Below, piece by piece: positions 9,428 through 19,484 of a stretch of DNA of 64,000 nucleotides (the stretch's first letter is position 1; the number at the start of each line of letters is the position of its first letter). Both the position numbers and the translations under genes were made by a program. This DNA comes from Pseudomonadota bacterium. Its GTDB lineage: Bacteria; Pseudomonadota; Gammaproteobacteria; Steroidobacterales; Steroidobacteraceae. The notes beneath the pieces were generated by a model that worked only from the letters and a program-made list of their open reading frames with translations, was not told the DNA's origin and did not search any database. The stretch is from the NCBI GenBank assembly GCA_021805865.1, contig JAJZDX010000004.1, positions 85,548 to 149,547 on the forward strand, written 5' to 3'.

Positions 9428-10476
9428 CGATCGGTTCCCGTAGCTTGAGCGTGAGACATTTCCCGGGAGCGCACCGCGCCGAACGCGGCCCGGGCCGCGG
9501 GCTCCCCGAAGCTCTCGGCGAGCCGCCGAGCGATCTGCTCGCGCGTCAGGCGATGATTCTGCGTGCCGCGCGATTCTATCTTGATGGCGCCCATGACGGC
9601 CGCGATCCGCCCGGTGCTCTCCCAGTCGAGGCCGCGCAGCAGCCCGTGCAGCAGCCCGGCGCGATATGCATCGCCGCATCCCGTCGGATCCACCACGGCG
9701 GCCGCCTTGGCGCACGGGATCTCGATCCGTTCTTCCTTGGTGTGGATGACCGAGCCGCTGGCGCCGCGGGTGACGATCAGCGCCGCCACGCGCTCGCACA
9801 CCTGCCGCTCGCTCCAGCCGGTCTTCTGCTGCACGACCTGCCACTCATAGTCGTTCACGGCCACCCACTGCGCCTGCCCGATGAATGCGCGCAGCGCCTC
9901 GCCATCGAACATCGGCAGGCCCTGACCGGGATCGAAGATGAAGGGAATGCCTGCGGCGGCGAACTGGCGCGCGTGCTCGAGCATGCCTTCGCGCCCGTCG
10001 GGCGCCACGATTCCCAAAGCGATGTCCTTCGCATCCGCCACGCTGTTGAGATGCGCCTGCTGCATCGCTCCGGGATGGAAGGCCCAGATCTGGTTGTCGT
10101 CCAGATCGGTGGTGACGAAGCCCTGCGCCGTGAACTCGCCGTCGAGCACCCGGACGTGCTCGACCGGCACGCCATTGCGCCGCAGCCACTCGCCGTACGG
10201 GTCGAAGTCGTGGCCCACGGTCGCCATGGGATAACCCACCTCGCCCAGCAGGTTGAGGTTGTAGGCGATGTTTCCGGCGCAGCCGCCGAACTCCCGGCGC
10301 ATCTGCGGCACCAGAAACGACACGTTCAGGATGTGGATCTTGTCCGGGAGGATGTGATCCTTGAAACGCCCCTGGAACACCATGATGGTGTCAAAGGCGA
10401 CGGATCCGCAGATCAGTATTTTGCCGGCAGTGTCGCTCGCGCGTGACACTCCCCCGGCCTCGAGATTCTGTGTCAT
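9424..10476 (-). CDS. PfkB-family adenosine kinase (probable)
   Basis: A 350-aa ribokinase-fold kinase. Near the N-terminus is [13 protein letters not shown], then the substrate motif [11 protein letters not shown], and near the C-terminus the anion-hole motif [12 protein letters not shown] with the catalytic Asp. The family covers sugar and nucleoside kinases. Adenosine is the best guess because the gene is coupled by ATGA overlap to metK and followed by ahcY, whose product adenosine must be removed. No clear ribosome-binding site precedes the ATG at 10476, so the exact start is uncertain. Confidence 0.82.
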   Translation of the reverse strand: MTQNLEAGGVSRASDTAGKILICGSVAFDTIMVFQGRFKDHILPDKIHILNVSFLVPQMRREFGGCAGNIAYNLNLLGEVGYPMATVGHDFDPYGEWLRRNGVPVEHVRVLDGEFTAQGFVTTDLDDNQIWAFHPGAMQQAHLNSVADAKDIALGIVAPDGREGMLEHARQFAAAGIPFIFDPGQGLPMFDGEALRAFIGQAQWVAVNDYEWQVVQQKTGWSERQVCERVAALIVTRGASGSVIHTKEERIEIPCAKAAAVVDPTGCGDAYRAGLLHGLLRGLDWESTGRIAAVMGAIKIESRGTQNHRLTREQIARRLAESFGEPAARAAFGAVRSREMSHAQATGTDR

Positions 10477-10578
10477 GCCATGTCAATTGCAAGGTGGAAT
10501 CGGGGATGTTAACGCATCTCCCCTCCAAACTCCAGGGCGGCCTTCCCGCCCCGGATCCGCGCCGCGAGAATCATCCGC

Positions 10579-10818
10579 TCACGAGAGACTCGATGGTTTG
10601 GATTGCGCCGCGAGCAGCGCGACCGCCTGGCGGGCGAGATCGGTGAGGCCTTCACCATGATGTTCCTCACAATGGGCGATGATCTGGCGCCGCATGCGCG
10701 GCTCCCAGAATCGCCTCAGATGAGTGGCAACGTCATTCGCGGCCTCCGTCGGCGCCGACTCGGACGCGAAGAACATGCTGATCTCGTTGGCCATCTTGAC
10801 GAGCAGTTCGGTATTCAT
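10579..10818 (-). CDS. fdsD: NAD-dependent formate dehydrogenase, delta subunit
   Basis: A 79-aa protein beginning MNTELLVKMANEISMFFAS and containing HLRRFWEPRMRRQIIAH, the pattern of the small FdsD subunit. It has no cofactor-binding motif; in known enzymes it associates with FdsABG and supports assembly or activity. It is the last gene of the fds operon, 30 nt after fdhD, in the same order as in Cupriavidus (fdsGBACD). Confidence 0.88.
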   Translation of the reverse strand: MNTELLVKMANEISMFFASESAPTEAANDVATHLRRFWEPRMRRQIIAHCEEHHGEGLTDLARQAVALLAAQSKPSSLS

Positions 10819-10848
10819 TTGGGTTATCTGGTCATGACATGCAGTTAT

Positions 10849-11724
10849 TCAGACGCCGCTCAACCGCCTCGAGTGGGCATACACCACGTGCTGCTGCTCC
10901 CGCGCGAACGCCACCAGCGTCATGCCGGCGCGCTCGGCAAGGCGCACCGCGAGGGCGGTCGGAGCCGACAGGGCCGCGAGAAAGGCGATACCCACCGCGG
11001 CGCTCTTCTGGATCATCTCGTAGCTCGCCCGGCTGGTGAGCAGGAGGAAACCGCCGGAGAAATCCGCCCCCGAGCGCACTCGCGCGCCGATCAGCTTGTC
11101 GAGCGCATTGTGCCTGCCGACATCCTCGCGGACGACCTCGATCCCTCGGCCCGGGACCACCCACGCCGCCGCGTGCACGCTGCCCGTGCGGGCGTTGAGC
11201 GGCTGGCGGCACGCGAGCCCGGCGATGGCCGAGTGCAGATCGGCGGCCTTCACGGCGGGCCCCTCCCCCACGGGCTTCACCGCGCGGATGGCCTGCTCGG
11301 CGGTTTCCACGCCGCAGAGGCCGCAGCCCGTGCGGCCGGTGAGCCGCCGGCGCTGCTCAAGCAGCGCCGTGAACCGCTCCCAGGCAACGCTGATGCGGAC
11401 CTCGGCGGTTTCGCCGCCAAGGATGACCTGAACGTCATGGATCTCCCTCGCATCCTCGACGAGTCCCTCACTCAGCGTGAACCCGACCCCGAAATCCTCG
11501 AGATCGGCCGGAGTGGCGAGCATCACGCCGTGGGGCACGCCGTGGTAGAAAAGCCCCACGGGCAGCTCCTCGGCCACCAAGTCGCGCTCGCGGCCGAGCA
11601 GACCCTCCCGCCAGCGCTCCACGTCGAGCTCGGCAACCACCTGCGGCGGCGCGCTCCCTGCAGCGCCCTGCAGCGCCCCCGCCCGGGCCTGCTCCGGCTG
11701 CGGCGCGCCGCCCGATTCAGGCAT
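10849..11724 (-). CDS. fdhD: Formate dehydrogenase accessory sulfurtransferase FdhD/FdsC
   Basis: A 291-aa protein of the FdhD family, which passes sulfur from a cysteine desulfurase to the molybdenum cofactor of formate dehydrogenase. The sulfur-relay CxxC is visible in GRTGCGLCGVE. GSVHAAAW and REDVGRHNALDKLIG are the conserved cofactor-binding segments. The first about 30 residues are a non-conserved Pro/Ala/Gly-rich extension. The ATG overlaps the end of fdsA by 8 nt. Confidence 0.94.
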   Translation of the reverse strand: MPESGGAPQPEQARAGALQGAAGSAPPQVVAELDVERWREGLLGRERDLVAEELPVGLFYHGVPHGVMLATPADLEDFGVGFTLSEGLVEDAREIHDVQVILGGETAEVRISVAWERFTALLEQRRRLTGRTGCGLCGVETAEQAIRAVKPVGEGPAVKAADLHSAIAGLACRQPLNARTGSVHAAAWVVPGRGIEVVREDVGRHNALDKLIGARVRSGADFSGGFLLLTSRASYEMIQKSAAVGIAFLAALSAPTALAVRLAERAGMTLVAFAREQQHVVYAHSRRLSGV

Positions 11725-14575
11725 GCGCAGGATCGCGCGCGCGGCCCGGAGGCTTGCGCAGCGAGCGCTCCACGGCCGCCCGTTCCCGCCAGGCGTCCGC
11801 CTGGCTCACCCGCACCACCTGCACCGCCGTCACCTTGTACTCCGGGCAGTTGGTCGCCCAATCGGAGTTCTCCGTGGTGACGATATTGGCCTGGGTCTGG
11901 GGAAAGTGGAACGTGGTGTAGACCACCCCGGGGGCGATCCGATCGCTCACACTGGCGCGCAGCACCGTCTCCCCCGCACGGCTGCTCATCCCGACCCAAT
12001 CGCCGTCGGCGATGCCGCGGACCTCGGCATCGTGCGGATGAATTTCCAGCAGATCCTCCGCGTGCCAGAGCACGTTCGCCGTGCGGCGCGTCTGTGCGCC
12101 GACGTTGTACTGCGAAAGGATCCGCCCGGTGGTGAGGATCAGCGGGAAGCGGCTGTTCACCCGCTCGCTGGTCGGAACGTACTCGGTGACATAGAAGCGG
12201 CCCTTGCCGCGCACGAACTGATGCACATGCATGGTTGGCGTGCCTTCCGGCGCGGCGTCGTTGCAAGGCCACTGGATGCTGCCCAGCCGGTCGAGCTTCT
12301 CGTACGACACGCCCTCGAAGGTCGGGGTCAGGCGTGCGATCTCGTCCATGATCTCGGACGGATGGGTGTAGTGCATCGGATAGCCGAGCGCGTTCGAGAG
12401 CAACAGGGTGACCTGCCAGTCCTCGTACCCGGCGCGCGGCGGCATCACCTTGCGCACCCTCGAGATGCGCCGCTCCGCGTTGGTGAACGTGCCGTCCTTT
12501 TCCAGGAACGAGGAGCCGGGCAGGAACACGTGGGCGAATTTCGCGGTCTCGTTGAGGAACAGGTCCTGCACGATCACACACTCCATCGCCGCCAGCGCGC
12601 TGGTGACATGATGGGTATTCGGATCGGACTGGACGATGTCCTCGCCCTGGACGTACAGGGCGCGGAATGTGCCGTCGAGGGAGGCCTCGAACATGTTCGG
12701 GATGCGCAGGCCGGGCTCGGCCGGGAGCCGCACGCCCCAGTCCCGCTCGAACAGCGAGCGCACCTCGGAATCCGACACGTGCCGGTAGCCGGTGAACTCG
12801 TGCGGGAATGAGCCCATGTCGCAGGAGCCCTGCACGTTGTTCTGACCCCGCAGCGGGTTGACGCCGACGCCCTCGCGCCCGAGGTTGCCCGTGGCCATCG
12901 CCAGATTCGCGAGCCCCATGACGGCCGTCGAGCCCTGGCTGTGCTCGGTCACGCCGAGGCCGTAATAGATCGCGCTGTTGCCGCCGGTCGCGTACAGGCG
13001 AGCCGCGCGGCGCACCAGCTCGGCCGGCACGCCGGTGATCGCGGCCATCGCCTCCGGGGAATGGTGCTCCTCGGCCACGAAGGCCTTCCAGCGCTGATAC
13101 GACGGGTCTTCGCACCGCTCTGCCACGTAGTCATCCTTGGCCAGCCCCTCGCTCACCACGACGTGCGCCAGCGCGTTGAGCATCGCGACGTTGGTCCCCG
13201 GCTGCAGCTGCAGGTGGATGTCGGCTGCAACGTGGGGGCTGCGCACGAGGCCGATGACGCGCGGGTCGATGACGATGAGCTTCGCGCCCTGGCGAAGCCG
13301 CTGCTTGATCTGCGAGGCGAACACCGGATGCCCGTCCGTGGGATTCGCGCCGATCACCAGGATCACGTCGGACTGGGCCACCGAAGTGAATGCCTGGGTA
13401 CCGGCGGACTCGCCAAGGGTGCTCTTCAGGCCGTAGCCGGTGGGGGAATGGCATACGCGCGCGCAGGTGTCGACGTTGTTGGTGCCGAAGGCCGCGCGCA
13501 CCAGCTTCTGCACGAGGAAGGTCTCCTCGTTGGAGCAGCGGGAGGAGGTGATGCCGCCGACCGAGTCGCGGCCGTATTTCGCCTGGATGCGGCGGATCTC
13601 GCCGGCCGCATACGCGATCGCCTCCTCCCAGGACACCTCGCGCCAGTCGTCCCGGATGCTCTTGCGCAGCATCGGCTTCAGCTGTCGGTCCGGATGCGTG
13701 GCGTAACCGTAGGCGAAACGCCCCTTGACGCAGGCGTGGCCATGGTTGGCGTCGCCATCGCGGTTGGGCACCATCCGCACCACTTCCGTCTCGGCGCCAC
13801 TGCCTCGGGTCTCCGCCTCGAAGCTGCAGCCCACACCGCAGTAGGCGCAGGTGGTGGTGACGGCGCGCTGCGGCTGGCCGAGCCGCAGGAGCGATTTCTC
13901 GGTCAGCGCCGCGGTCGGACAGGCTTCCACGCACGCTCCGCACGAAACGCACTCCGACTCGAGGAACGGCTGGTCCTGGCTCGCCGCGATCTTCGAGTCC
14001 AGGCCGCGGCCCTGCACCGTGAGGGCGAAGGTGCCCTGAACCTCCTCGCAGGCGCGCACGCAGCGCGAGCAGACGATGCAGTACTGCGGATCGAACACAA
14101 AGTAGGGATTGCTGTCGTCGACCGGCGCGGGGTGGCGCCGGGCCGGGCCATAGGTCGTCTGCGCAAGGCCCACCGTCCTTGCGACGCTCTCGAGCTCGCT
14201 GTGCCCTTTCGCCGGGGAGTCGGCCCAATCAGGCGGCTGATCCGAGAGATACAGATCCAGAACGCCGCGGCGCAGCGCCTCGAGCTTCTCCGATCGAGTG
14301 CGGATCTTCATGCCCGCGGCGACGAGGGTGGTGCACGAGGCGGGGTAGCCCCTGCGCCCCTCGATCTCGACCAGACACATCCGGCACGAGCCGAAGGCCT
14401 TCAACGTATCGGTGGCGCAGAGCTTCGGCACCTGGGTCCCGGCGAGCGCCGCGGCCCGCATGACGGACGTGCCCTCAGGCACCGTGACGCTCTTGCCGTC
14501 GATCTCGACGGTGACGGGCGCGCCCCCCTCGCGGGGCGCCGGTGTGCCGCAATCATGATAATCAATGGCAAACAT
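11717..14575 (-). CDS. fdsA: NAD-dependent formate dehydrogenase, alpha (catalytic) subunit
   Basis: A 952-aa molybdopterin enzyme that oxidises formate to CO2. In order: an N-terminal [2Fe-2S] domain (Cys53, Cys64, Cys67, Cys81); two [4Fe-4S] motifs, CIVCSRCVRAC (166-176) and CVSCGACVEAC (209-219); the MopB [4Fe-4S] site CAYCGVGC with ACVKGR; then the molybdopterin domains. The Mo-ligand position is a cysteine, Cys375 in ARVCHSPT, so this is a Cys and not a selenocysteine enzyme. The C-terminal MoCo dinucleotide domain is complete. AGAGG lies 8 nt before the ATG. Confidence 0.96.
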   Translation of the reverse strand: MFAIDYHDCGTPAPREGGAPVTVEIDGKSVTVPEGTSVMRAAALAGTQVPKLCATDTLKAFGSCRMCLVEIEGRRGYPASCTTLVAAGMKIRTRSEKLEALRRGVLDLYLSDQPPDWADSPAKGHSELESVARTVGLAQTTYGPARRHPAPVDDSNPYFVFDPQYCIVCSRCVRACEEVQGTFALTVQGRGLDSKIAASQDQPFLESECVSCGACVEACPTAALTEKSLLRLGQPQRAVTTTCAYCGVGCSFEAETRGSGAETEVVRMVPNRDGDANHGHACVKGRFAYGYATHPDRQLKPMLRKSIRDDWREVSWEEAIAYAAGEIRRIQAKYGRDSVGGITSSRCSNEETFLVQKLVRAAFGTNNVDTCARVCHSPTGYGLKSTLGESAGTQAFTSVAQSDVILVIGANPTDGHPVFASQIKQRLRQGAKLIVIDPRVIGLVRSPHVAADIHLQLQPGTNVAMLNALAHVVVSEGLAKDDYVAERCEDPSYQRWKAFVAEEHHSPEAMAAITGVPAELVRRAARLYATGGNSAIYYGLGVTEHSQGSTAVMGLANLAMATGNLGREGVGVNPLRGQNNVQGSCDMGSFPHEFTGYRHVSDSEVRSLFERDWGVRLPAEPGLRIPNMFEASLDGTFRALYVQGEDIVQSDPNTHHVTSALAAMECVIVQDLFLNETAKFAHVFLPGSSFLEKDGTFTNAERRISRVRKVMPPRAGYEDWQVTLLLSNALGYPMHYTHPSEIMDEIARLTPTFEGVSYEKLDRLGSIQWPCNDAAPEGTPTMHVHQFVRGKGRFYVTEYVPTSERVNSRFPLILTTGRILSQYNVGAQTRRTANVLWHAEDLLEIHPHDAEVRGIADGDWVGMSSRAGETVLRASVSDRIAPGVVYTTFHFPQTQANIVTTENSDWATNCPEYKVTAVQVVRVSQADAWRERAAVERSLRKPPGRARDPAHA

Positions 14576-14679
14576 ATCTATCGCCTCTCCTCATGCGCTG
14601 CGCAGGACCCACGGGGCGCGCCCGGAGGCGAAACCCGTACGAACACAGCGGCACTACGCGCCGGAAAGATCACCCGTCG

Positions 14680-16263
14680 TCAACGCGACACCCTTGCGAG
14701 GAAGTCTTCGCGGAAATGCTTCAGCGCGCTCTGCACGGGGAACGGGGCCATGCCGCCGAGACCGCACAGCGACCCCTGCACCATCACCTCGCACAACTCC
14801 TCGAGCCGCACCACCTGGCGCTGCGGATCCTCGCCCTTGAGGATCCGATCGACGATCTCCACCCCGCGCGTCGAGCCGATGCGGCAGGGCGTGCACTTGC
14901 CGCAGGACTCTATCGCGCAGAACTCCATGGCGTAGCGGGCCATCCGAACCATGTCCACGGTGTCATCGAACGCCACGATACCGCCGTGGCCCAGCATGGC
15001 GCCGATGCCGGCGAGCGCCTCGTAATCGACCAGGGTGTCGAACTGCGAAGCCGGCACGTAGGCCCCGAGAGGCCCGCCGATCTGCACCGCGCGGATGGGG
15101 CGGCCCGAGGCGGAGCCGCCTCCGTACTCGTACAGGAGCTCGCGCAGCGTCAGGCCGAACGCCCGCTCCACCAGCCCGCCACGCTTGATGTTGCCGGCGA
15201 GCTGGATCGGCAGCGTGCCCCGGGACTTGCCCGTGCCGTAGCCGGCATAGAAGTCCGCCCCATGGCGCAGGATGGCCGGCACCGTGGACAGCGTGATGAC
15301 GTTGTTGACGACGGTCGGGCACCCGAACAGTCCCTTCACGGCAGGCAGGGGCGGCCGCACGCGCACCTCGCCCCGCCGGCCCTCCAGGCTCTCGAGCATC
15401 GAGGTCTCTTCCCCGCAGATGTACGCTCCGGCGCCCAGGCGCACCTCCAGGTCGAAGCGTTTGCCGCTGCCCATGACGTCCGCGCCCAGGTAGCGGGCTT
15501 CGTATGCGCCCGCGATGGCCCGGGTCAGTATCCGATGGGCATGGGGGTACTCGGCGCGCAGGTAGATGTAGCCCCGGCTCGCGCCCGTGGCGATGGCCGC
15601 GATGGTCATGCCCTCGATCAGGCTGAACGGGTCGCCTTCCATCAGCATGCGGTCGGAGAAGGTGCCGGAATCGCCCTCATCGGCGTTGCAGGTGACATAT
15701 TTCCGGTCCGCCTGCTGATCGAGCACGGTCTTCCACTTGATGCCGGTCGGAAAGGCCGCCCCACCGCGCCCACGCAGCCCGGAGCGGGTCACCGCCTCGA
15801 CGACGGCCTGCGGACTCATCGCCAGTGCCCGCCGCAAACCCTGGTAGCCGCCGTGGGCCACGTAGTCCGCCACGCTGAGTGGATCGACACGCCCGACCCT
15901 CTGGAAGGTCAGCCGCTGCTGACTGGCAAACCAGGGAACGGAGTCGACATCGCCCACACGCAGCGCATGCGCCCCGCCCGCGAGCCAGCCGGCATCGAAC
16001 AGCCCCGGCACGTCCGCCGCGCTCACCGGGCCGTAGGCGATCCGGCCCTGCGCACTCACCACTTCCACCAGGGGCTCGAGCCAGTAGGCCCCGCGGGAGC
16101 CGTTGCGCACCAGGCGCACCTCGAGCCCTCTGCTTGAGGCCTGGGCCGCGATCGCCCCGCAGACGGCCTCGGCTCCGAGCGAGAGCGACCCGGCGTCTCC
16201 GGGAACAAACACCGTCGTGGCCGCGGCCGCCCCCCCGGGACTGGCCGTCTGGGACGAGGTCAT
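14680..16263 (-). CDS. fdsB: NAD-dependent formate dehydrogenase, beta (diaphorase) subunit
   Basis: A 527-aa NuoF-like flavoprotein that carries electrons from the iron-sulfur chain to NAD+. An N-terminal thioredoxin-like region is followed by the FMN/NADH site GLRGRGGAAFPTG, the second NADH segment GAGAYICGEETSM and the C-terminal [4Fe-4S] motif ESCGKCTPCRIG. The ATG overlaps the fdsG stop (ATGA). A 104-nt gap with no feature I recognise separates it from fdsA. Confidence 0.95.
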   Translation of the reverse strand: MTSSQTASPGGAAAATTVFVPGDAGSLSLGAEAVCGAIAAQASSRGLEVRLVRNGSRGAYWLEPLVEVVSAQGRIAYGPVSAADVPGLFDAGWLAGGAHALRVGDVDSVPWFASQQRLTFQRVGRVDPLSVADYVAHGGYQGLRRALAMSPQAVVEAVTRSGLRGRGGAAFPTGIKWKTVLDQQADRKYVTCNADEGDSGTFSDRMLMEGDPFSLIEGMTIAAIATGASRGYIYLRAEYPHAHRILTRAIAGAYEARYLGADVMGSGKRFDLEVRLGAGAYICGEETSMLESLEGRRGEVRVRPPLPAVKGLFGCPTVVNNVITLSTVPAILRHGADFYAGYGTGKSRGTLPIQLAGNIKRGGLVERAFGLTLRELLYEYGGGSASGRPIRAVQIGGPLGAYVPASQFDTLVDYEALAGIGAMLGHGGIVAFDDTVDMVRMARYAMEFCAIESCGKCTPCRIGSTRGVEIVDRILKGEDPQRQVVRLEELCEVMVQGSLCGLGGMAPFPVQSALKHFREDFLARVSR

Positions 16264-16739
16264 GGGCTACCCTCGGTATCCGCCTCGGCAAGCAGCGCAT
16301 CGAAGCGCTCCGGCGTGACACGGCCGTGCAGCTTCCCGTCGACCATCACCGCCGGAGAGCAGGCGCAGTTGCCCAGGCAGTACACCGGATCGAGCGAGAA
16401 CTTCCCGTCGGGGGTGCGCTGGTGGAAATCGACCCCCAGCCGCGCGCGCGCGTGCTCCGCGAGCGCCTCGCCCCCGAGGGCTTGGCAGGACTCGGCGCGG
16501 CACACCTGCACAACGTGCTTGCCGGGAGGGGAGCTGCGGAAGTGATGGTAGAAGGTGATGACGCCATGGACCTCGGCGCGGGAGAGATTGAGCTCCCCGG
16601 CCACCAGGGCGACGGCTTCGGCCGGCACGTGGCCCAGCGCTTCCTGGATCGCGTGCAGCACCTCGAGGAGCGGTCCTGGACGATCTTTGAATTCCGTCAG
16701 GATCCGCCCGACGGTCTCACTTTGCGCCGACGAGAGCAT
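16260..16739 (-). CDS. fdsG: NAD-dependent formate dehydrogenase, gamma subunit
   Basis: A NuoE-like [2Fe-2S] protein of 159 aa. The cluster cysteines are visible in VCRAESCQALGG and YCLGNCACSPA. The start at 16739 is preferred because TGGAGT sits 8 nt upstream; another ATG two codons earlier would be almost on top of it. A -10-like TATACT (plus 16753-16758) lies just upstream, giving a short leader. First gene of fdsG-fdsB-fdsA-fdhD-fdsD. Confidence 0.93.
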   Translation of the reverse strand: MLSSAQSETVGRILTEFKDRPGPLLEVLHAIQEALGHVPAEAVALVAGELNLSRAEVHGVITFYHHFRSSPPGKHVVQVCRAESCQALGGEALAEHARARLGVDFHQRTPDGKFSLDPVYCLGNCACSPAVMVDGKLHGRVTPERFDALLAEADTEGSP

Positions 16740-16752
16740 CTGCATACTCCAG

Positions 16753-16758
16753 AAAGTA
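16753..16758 (-). promoter_or_regulatory. Probable -10 element of the fds operon
   Basis: TATACT on the minus strand, 13 nt before the preferred fdsG start, in the 175-nt gap between fghA and fdsG. No convincing -35 is visible at 17 bp, so an activator may be needed. This suggests fds can be transcribed independently of fghA. Confidence 0.4.
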
Positions 16759-16914
16759 TACGTCCTGGCGGCCGCCGGCTTGTACGATCGGCGCCCGGAG
16801 GTCGGAAAATCTAAGATTGTGTTCGATTTTTGGCACGTGGGAGCGGCCCGGCGCGGCGGCACCTGAAGCCGGGCGCAGGCCGTCCACCGCTGCCGTCGCG
16901 GCCGCCGCCCCTGA

Positions 16915-17775
16915 TCAGCCCTTGAGCAGCCCCGCGTGATGGCGCAGGTGCTCCTCGATGAAGCTCGAGATGCAGTAGTAGCCGTGGTCATACCCCTCAT
17001 GCCGGCGCAGCGTGAGCCTGAGCCCCGACTTGCGGCACGCCTCCTCCAACCGATGCGGATGCAGCTGCTCCTTGAGGAACTGGTCGGCAAGTCCCTGATC
17101 CACCAGAATCGGCGGCCGGCTGGCCGCATCGGTCACCGCAGCGGCAAGCTCGGTGGCGTCGTAGGCGGCCCACTGGCCTTGATCGGGCCCCAGATAGCCG
17201 CTGAAGGCCTTGCGGCCCCAGGGACACTGGCGTGGCGCCGAGATCGGCGCGAACGCCGACACCGAGCGATACCTGTCGGGGTTGCGCAGCGCGATGACGA
17301 GCGCGCCATGGCCGCCCATGGAGTGCCCCAGGATGCCCGTACGATCCGCATCCGCCGGGAAATTCGCCTCGATGAGCGCACGCAACTCCTGCGTGACGTA
17401 GGTATACATATGGTAGTGGCGCGACCAGGGCGCCTCCGTGGCATCGACGTAGAAGCCGGCGCCCACGCCGAAATCCCACGAGTCGCTTTCTCCGGGCAGA
17501 TTCACCCCGCGGGGACTGGTATCGGGCATGACGAGCATCAAGCCCAGCTCGGCCGCCACGCGCTGCGCGCCGGCCTTGATCGTGAAGGTCTCCTCGGTGC
17601 AGGTCAGGCCGGCCAGGCAATACAGCACGGGCGCGCGAGCGCTCGAGACGCGCGGTGGCGTGAACACAGCGAACCGCATGGCGCAGGCGGTGCTCTCGGC
17701 CTGGTGACGGTAGAAGCCCACTGTGCCGCCGAAGCAGCGGTGCTGGCTGATGACCTCGAAGGGCTGGGCGGCCAT
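16915..17775 (-). CDS. fghA: S-formylglutathione hydrolase
   Basis: A 286-aa esterase-D-family hydrolase that splits S-formylglutathione into formate and glutathione, the second step of glutathione-dependent formaldehyde oxidation. The start reads FEVISQHRCFGGTVGFYRH, the nucleophile elbow is GHSMGGHGAL, and the catalytic Asp/His lie near DQGLADQFL and EGYDHGYY. It lies directly upstream of fdsG on the same strand, so its product formate would feed the formate dehydrogenase. The partner formaldehyde dehydrogenase gene is not in this window. Confidence 0.95.
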   Translation of the reverse strand: MAAQPFEVISQHRCFGGTVGFYRHQAESTACAMRFAVFTPPRVSSARAPVLYCLAGLTCTEETFTIKAGAQRVAAELGLMLVMPDTSPRGVNLPGESDSWDFGVGAGFYVDATEAPWSRHYHMYTYVTQELRALIEANFPADADRTGILGHSMGGHGALVIALRNPDRYRSVSAFAPISAPRQCPWGRKAFSGYLGPDQGQWAAYDATELAAAVTDAASRPPILVDQGLADQFLKEQLHPHRLEEACRKSGLRLTLRRHEGYDHGYYCISSFIEEHLRHHAGLLKG

Positions 17776-17922
17776 GATGCATCCTCTAGAACGTGTCGCG
17801 AAACGGTGCGATTTATACCCCGAGCCCGAACGGCAGTCATCGTGCCGTGAGGGGACTTGCGCCGTGGCGCACGATTGTGCGCCGAAGGCGGCACACGCCT
17901 GCTCACGCGCGGGAGCGCGCGC

Positions 17923-19467
17923 TCAGCTTCCTTCCCGTTTTCCGGCCATGCGAGCCGCCGGAGCAGCCGCCCGCCACCCCCCGCCGAGCGCCTGATACAG
18001 GCGCACCAGATCGAGCGACACCGCCGTGGTGGCGCCCGCCAGGGCGATCTGCGACTGCTCCTCGGAGCGCTCGGCATCGAGCACGTCGATGAAGCTGGAG
18101 ATACCGCTCGTGTAGCGCTGGCGCGCCAGATCGAGCGCGTTGCGGCTGGAGCTCACGGCCGCCTGCAGCGAGACGCGCTGGCGCTGATCGGCGCCATAGG
18201 CCGCGAGCGCATCCTCGACCTGATTGAGGGCCGTGAGCACGGTGCGCGCGTAGCCGATACCCGCCTGCTTCGCCTGCAGCCGCCGCAGTTTCACGGTGGC
18301 GCGGATCCGGCCGCCTTCGAAGATCGGCAGCTCGATGGCCGGTCCGAACGAGGCGAAGCGGCTCGCCGCCGAGATCAGCTGGCTCAGGCCCTCCGACTGG
18401 TAGCCGCCGCCGGCCGTCAGCATCACTCGCGGGAAGAATTCGGAGACCGCCACGCCGATCTGCGCGGTCGCCGCATGCAGGTTGGCTTGCGCGGCGCGGA
18501 TGTCCGGACGGCGGCGCAGCAGGTCCGAGGGCAGCCCGATCGGCACCACGGGCGGAACCGGCGGCACCGGGCGGGCGCGGGCGAGCTCGGCGCGCAGCGC
18601 CTCGGGCGGGCGCGCCATGAGCTCGCTCAGCTGGTTCACATCGACGGTGATCTGCTGATCGACGAGCGGCAGCTGCGCGCGCGTGGTGCTGAGCTCCGTG
18701 GCGGCGTTCTGCACATCGAGGTCGGAGGTCAGGCCGGCCTTGTAACGGTCGCGGGTCAATTGCAGCAGGCCGCGCTGGGTGGCGAGCGTGCGCTGCAGAA
18801 TGGCCTTGCGCAGCTGCGCGCCGCGCAGCTCGATGTACGTCTGCGCGACATCGCCCACCATCGTCAGCAGCACCCCGCGGGCGTTGTACACGGCGGCGCG
18901 GGTCTCGGCATCGGCCGCCTCGATCGCCCGGCGCGTGCCGCCGAACAGATCGAGCCCCCACGAGGCGGCGAGCCCGACCTGGTACTGGTTGTACGGATTG
19001 ACGATGGTCGGCGGCAGGCCGGGAAACACGTGACTCAGGCCGAATATGGCGCCGTTCGGCGTGTTGGTGCTGACACGCTGGCGGCTCCAGGATACGTTGG
19101 CCGAGAGGCTGGGCCAGAGCGCACCGGAGAGCATCTCGGTCTGCGCGTCGGCCTCCCGGACCCGCAGCACCGCCTCGCGCACATTCAGGTTCTGCGCCGC
19201 CGACTGGCGCACCAGCGAGGTCAGCATCGGGTCATGGAAGCTCGACCACCATGCGACCGTGGACGGCTCGCGCGTGCTGATGCGCGAGCGGCCCTCGTGG
19301 CCGTTGCGCAAGGCGGTGGCCGACCAACGCGCCGGCACGTGCGCCTTCGGTTTGACGAAATTCGGGCCGACGGTGCAGCCGCCGAGCAGCAGCGCGAGCG
19401 CGGCGGCCGCCAGAGCTTTGCGCGGCTGGCTCGAGCCGGTCCGGAGCATACGGGTCTCCCTTTTCAT
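17923..19467 (-). CDS. NodT-family outer-membrane efflux lipoprotein (TolC-like)
   Basis: About 514 aa. The lipoprotein signal peptide ends in LALLLGGC. Two start codons are possible, 19467 (GAGGG upstream) and 19449 (AGGGAG upstream); the latter gives a tidier signal peptide. The mature protein shows the two repeats of the outer-membrane factor family: WWSSFHDPMLTSLV early, LPSDLLRRRPDIRAAQ at mid-protein and the paired coiled-coil helices. These proteins form the exit duct of tripartite pumps. The inner-membrane partner upstream is a decayed ABC-2 permease (19485-20010), so this gene may now be orphaned. Confidence 0.88.
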   Translation of the reverse strand: MKRETRMLRTGSSQPRKALAAAALALLLGGCTVGPNFVKPKAHVPARWSATALRNGHEGRSRISTREPSTVAWWSSFHDPMLTSLVRQSAAQNLNVREAVLRVREADAQTEMLSGALWPSLSANVSWSRQRVSTNTPNGAIFGLSHVFPGLPPTIVNPYNQYQVGLAASWGLDLFGGTRRAIEAADAETRAAVYNARGVLLTMVGDVAQTYIELRGAQLRKAILQRTLATQRGLLQLTRDRYKAGLTSDLDVQNAATELSTTRAQLPLVDQQITVDVNQLSELMARPPEALRAELARARPVPPVPPVVPIGLPSDLLRRRPDIRAAQANLHAATAQIGVAVSEFFPRVMLTAGGGYQSEGLSQLISAASRFASFGPAIELPIFEGGRIRATVKLRRLQAKQAGIGYARTVLTALNQVEDALAAYGADQRQRVSLQAAVSSSRNALDLARQRYTSGISSFIDVLDAERSEEQSQIALAGATTAVSLDLVRLYQALGGGWRAAAPAARMAGKREGS

Positions 19468-19484
19468 TCGACAACCCTCGAGGG

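Noticed and set aside
11717..14575. Selenocysteine in formate dehydrogenase
   Set aside because: The active-site codon encodes Cys (Cys375 in ARVCHSPT) and no in-frame TGA or SECIS-like element is needed.
12941..14935. Long plus-strand frame opposite fdsA
   Set aside because: Low-complexity Arg/Ala/His composition, no motif, and full overlap with the well-supported fdsA.
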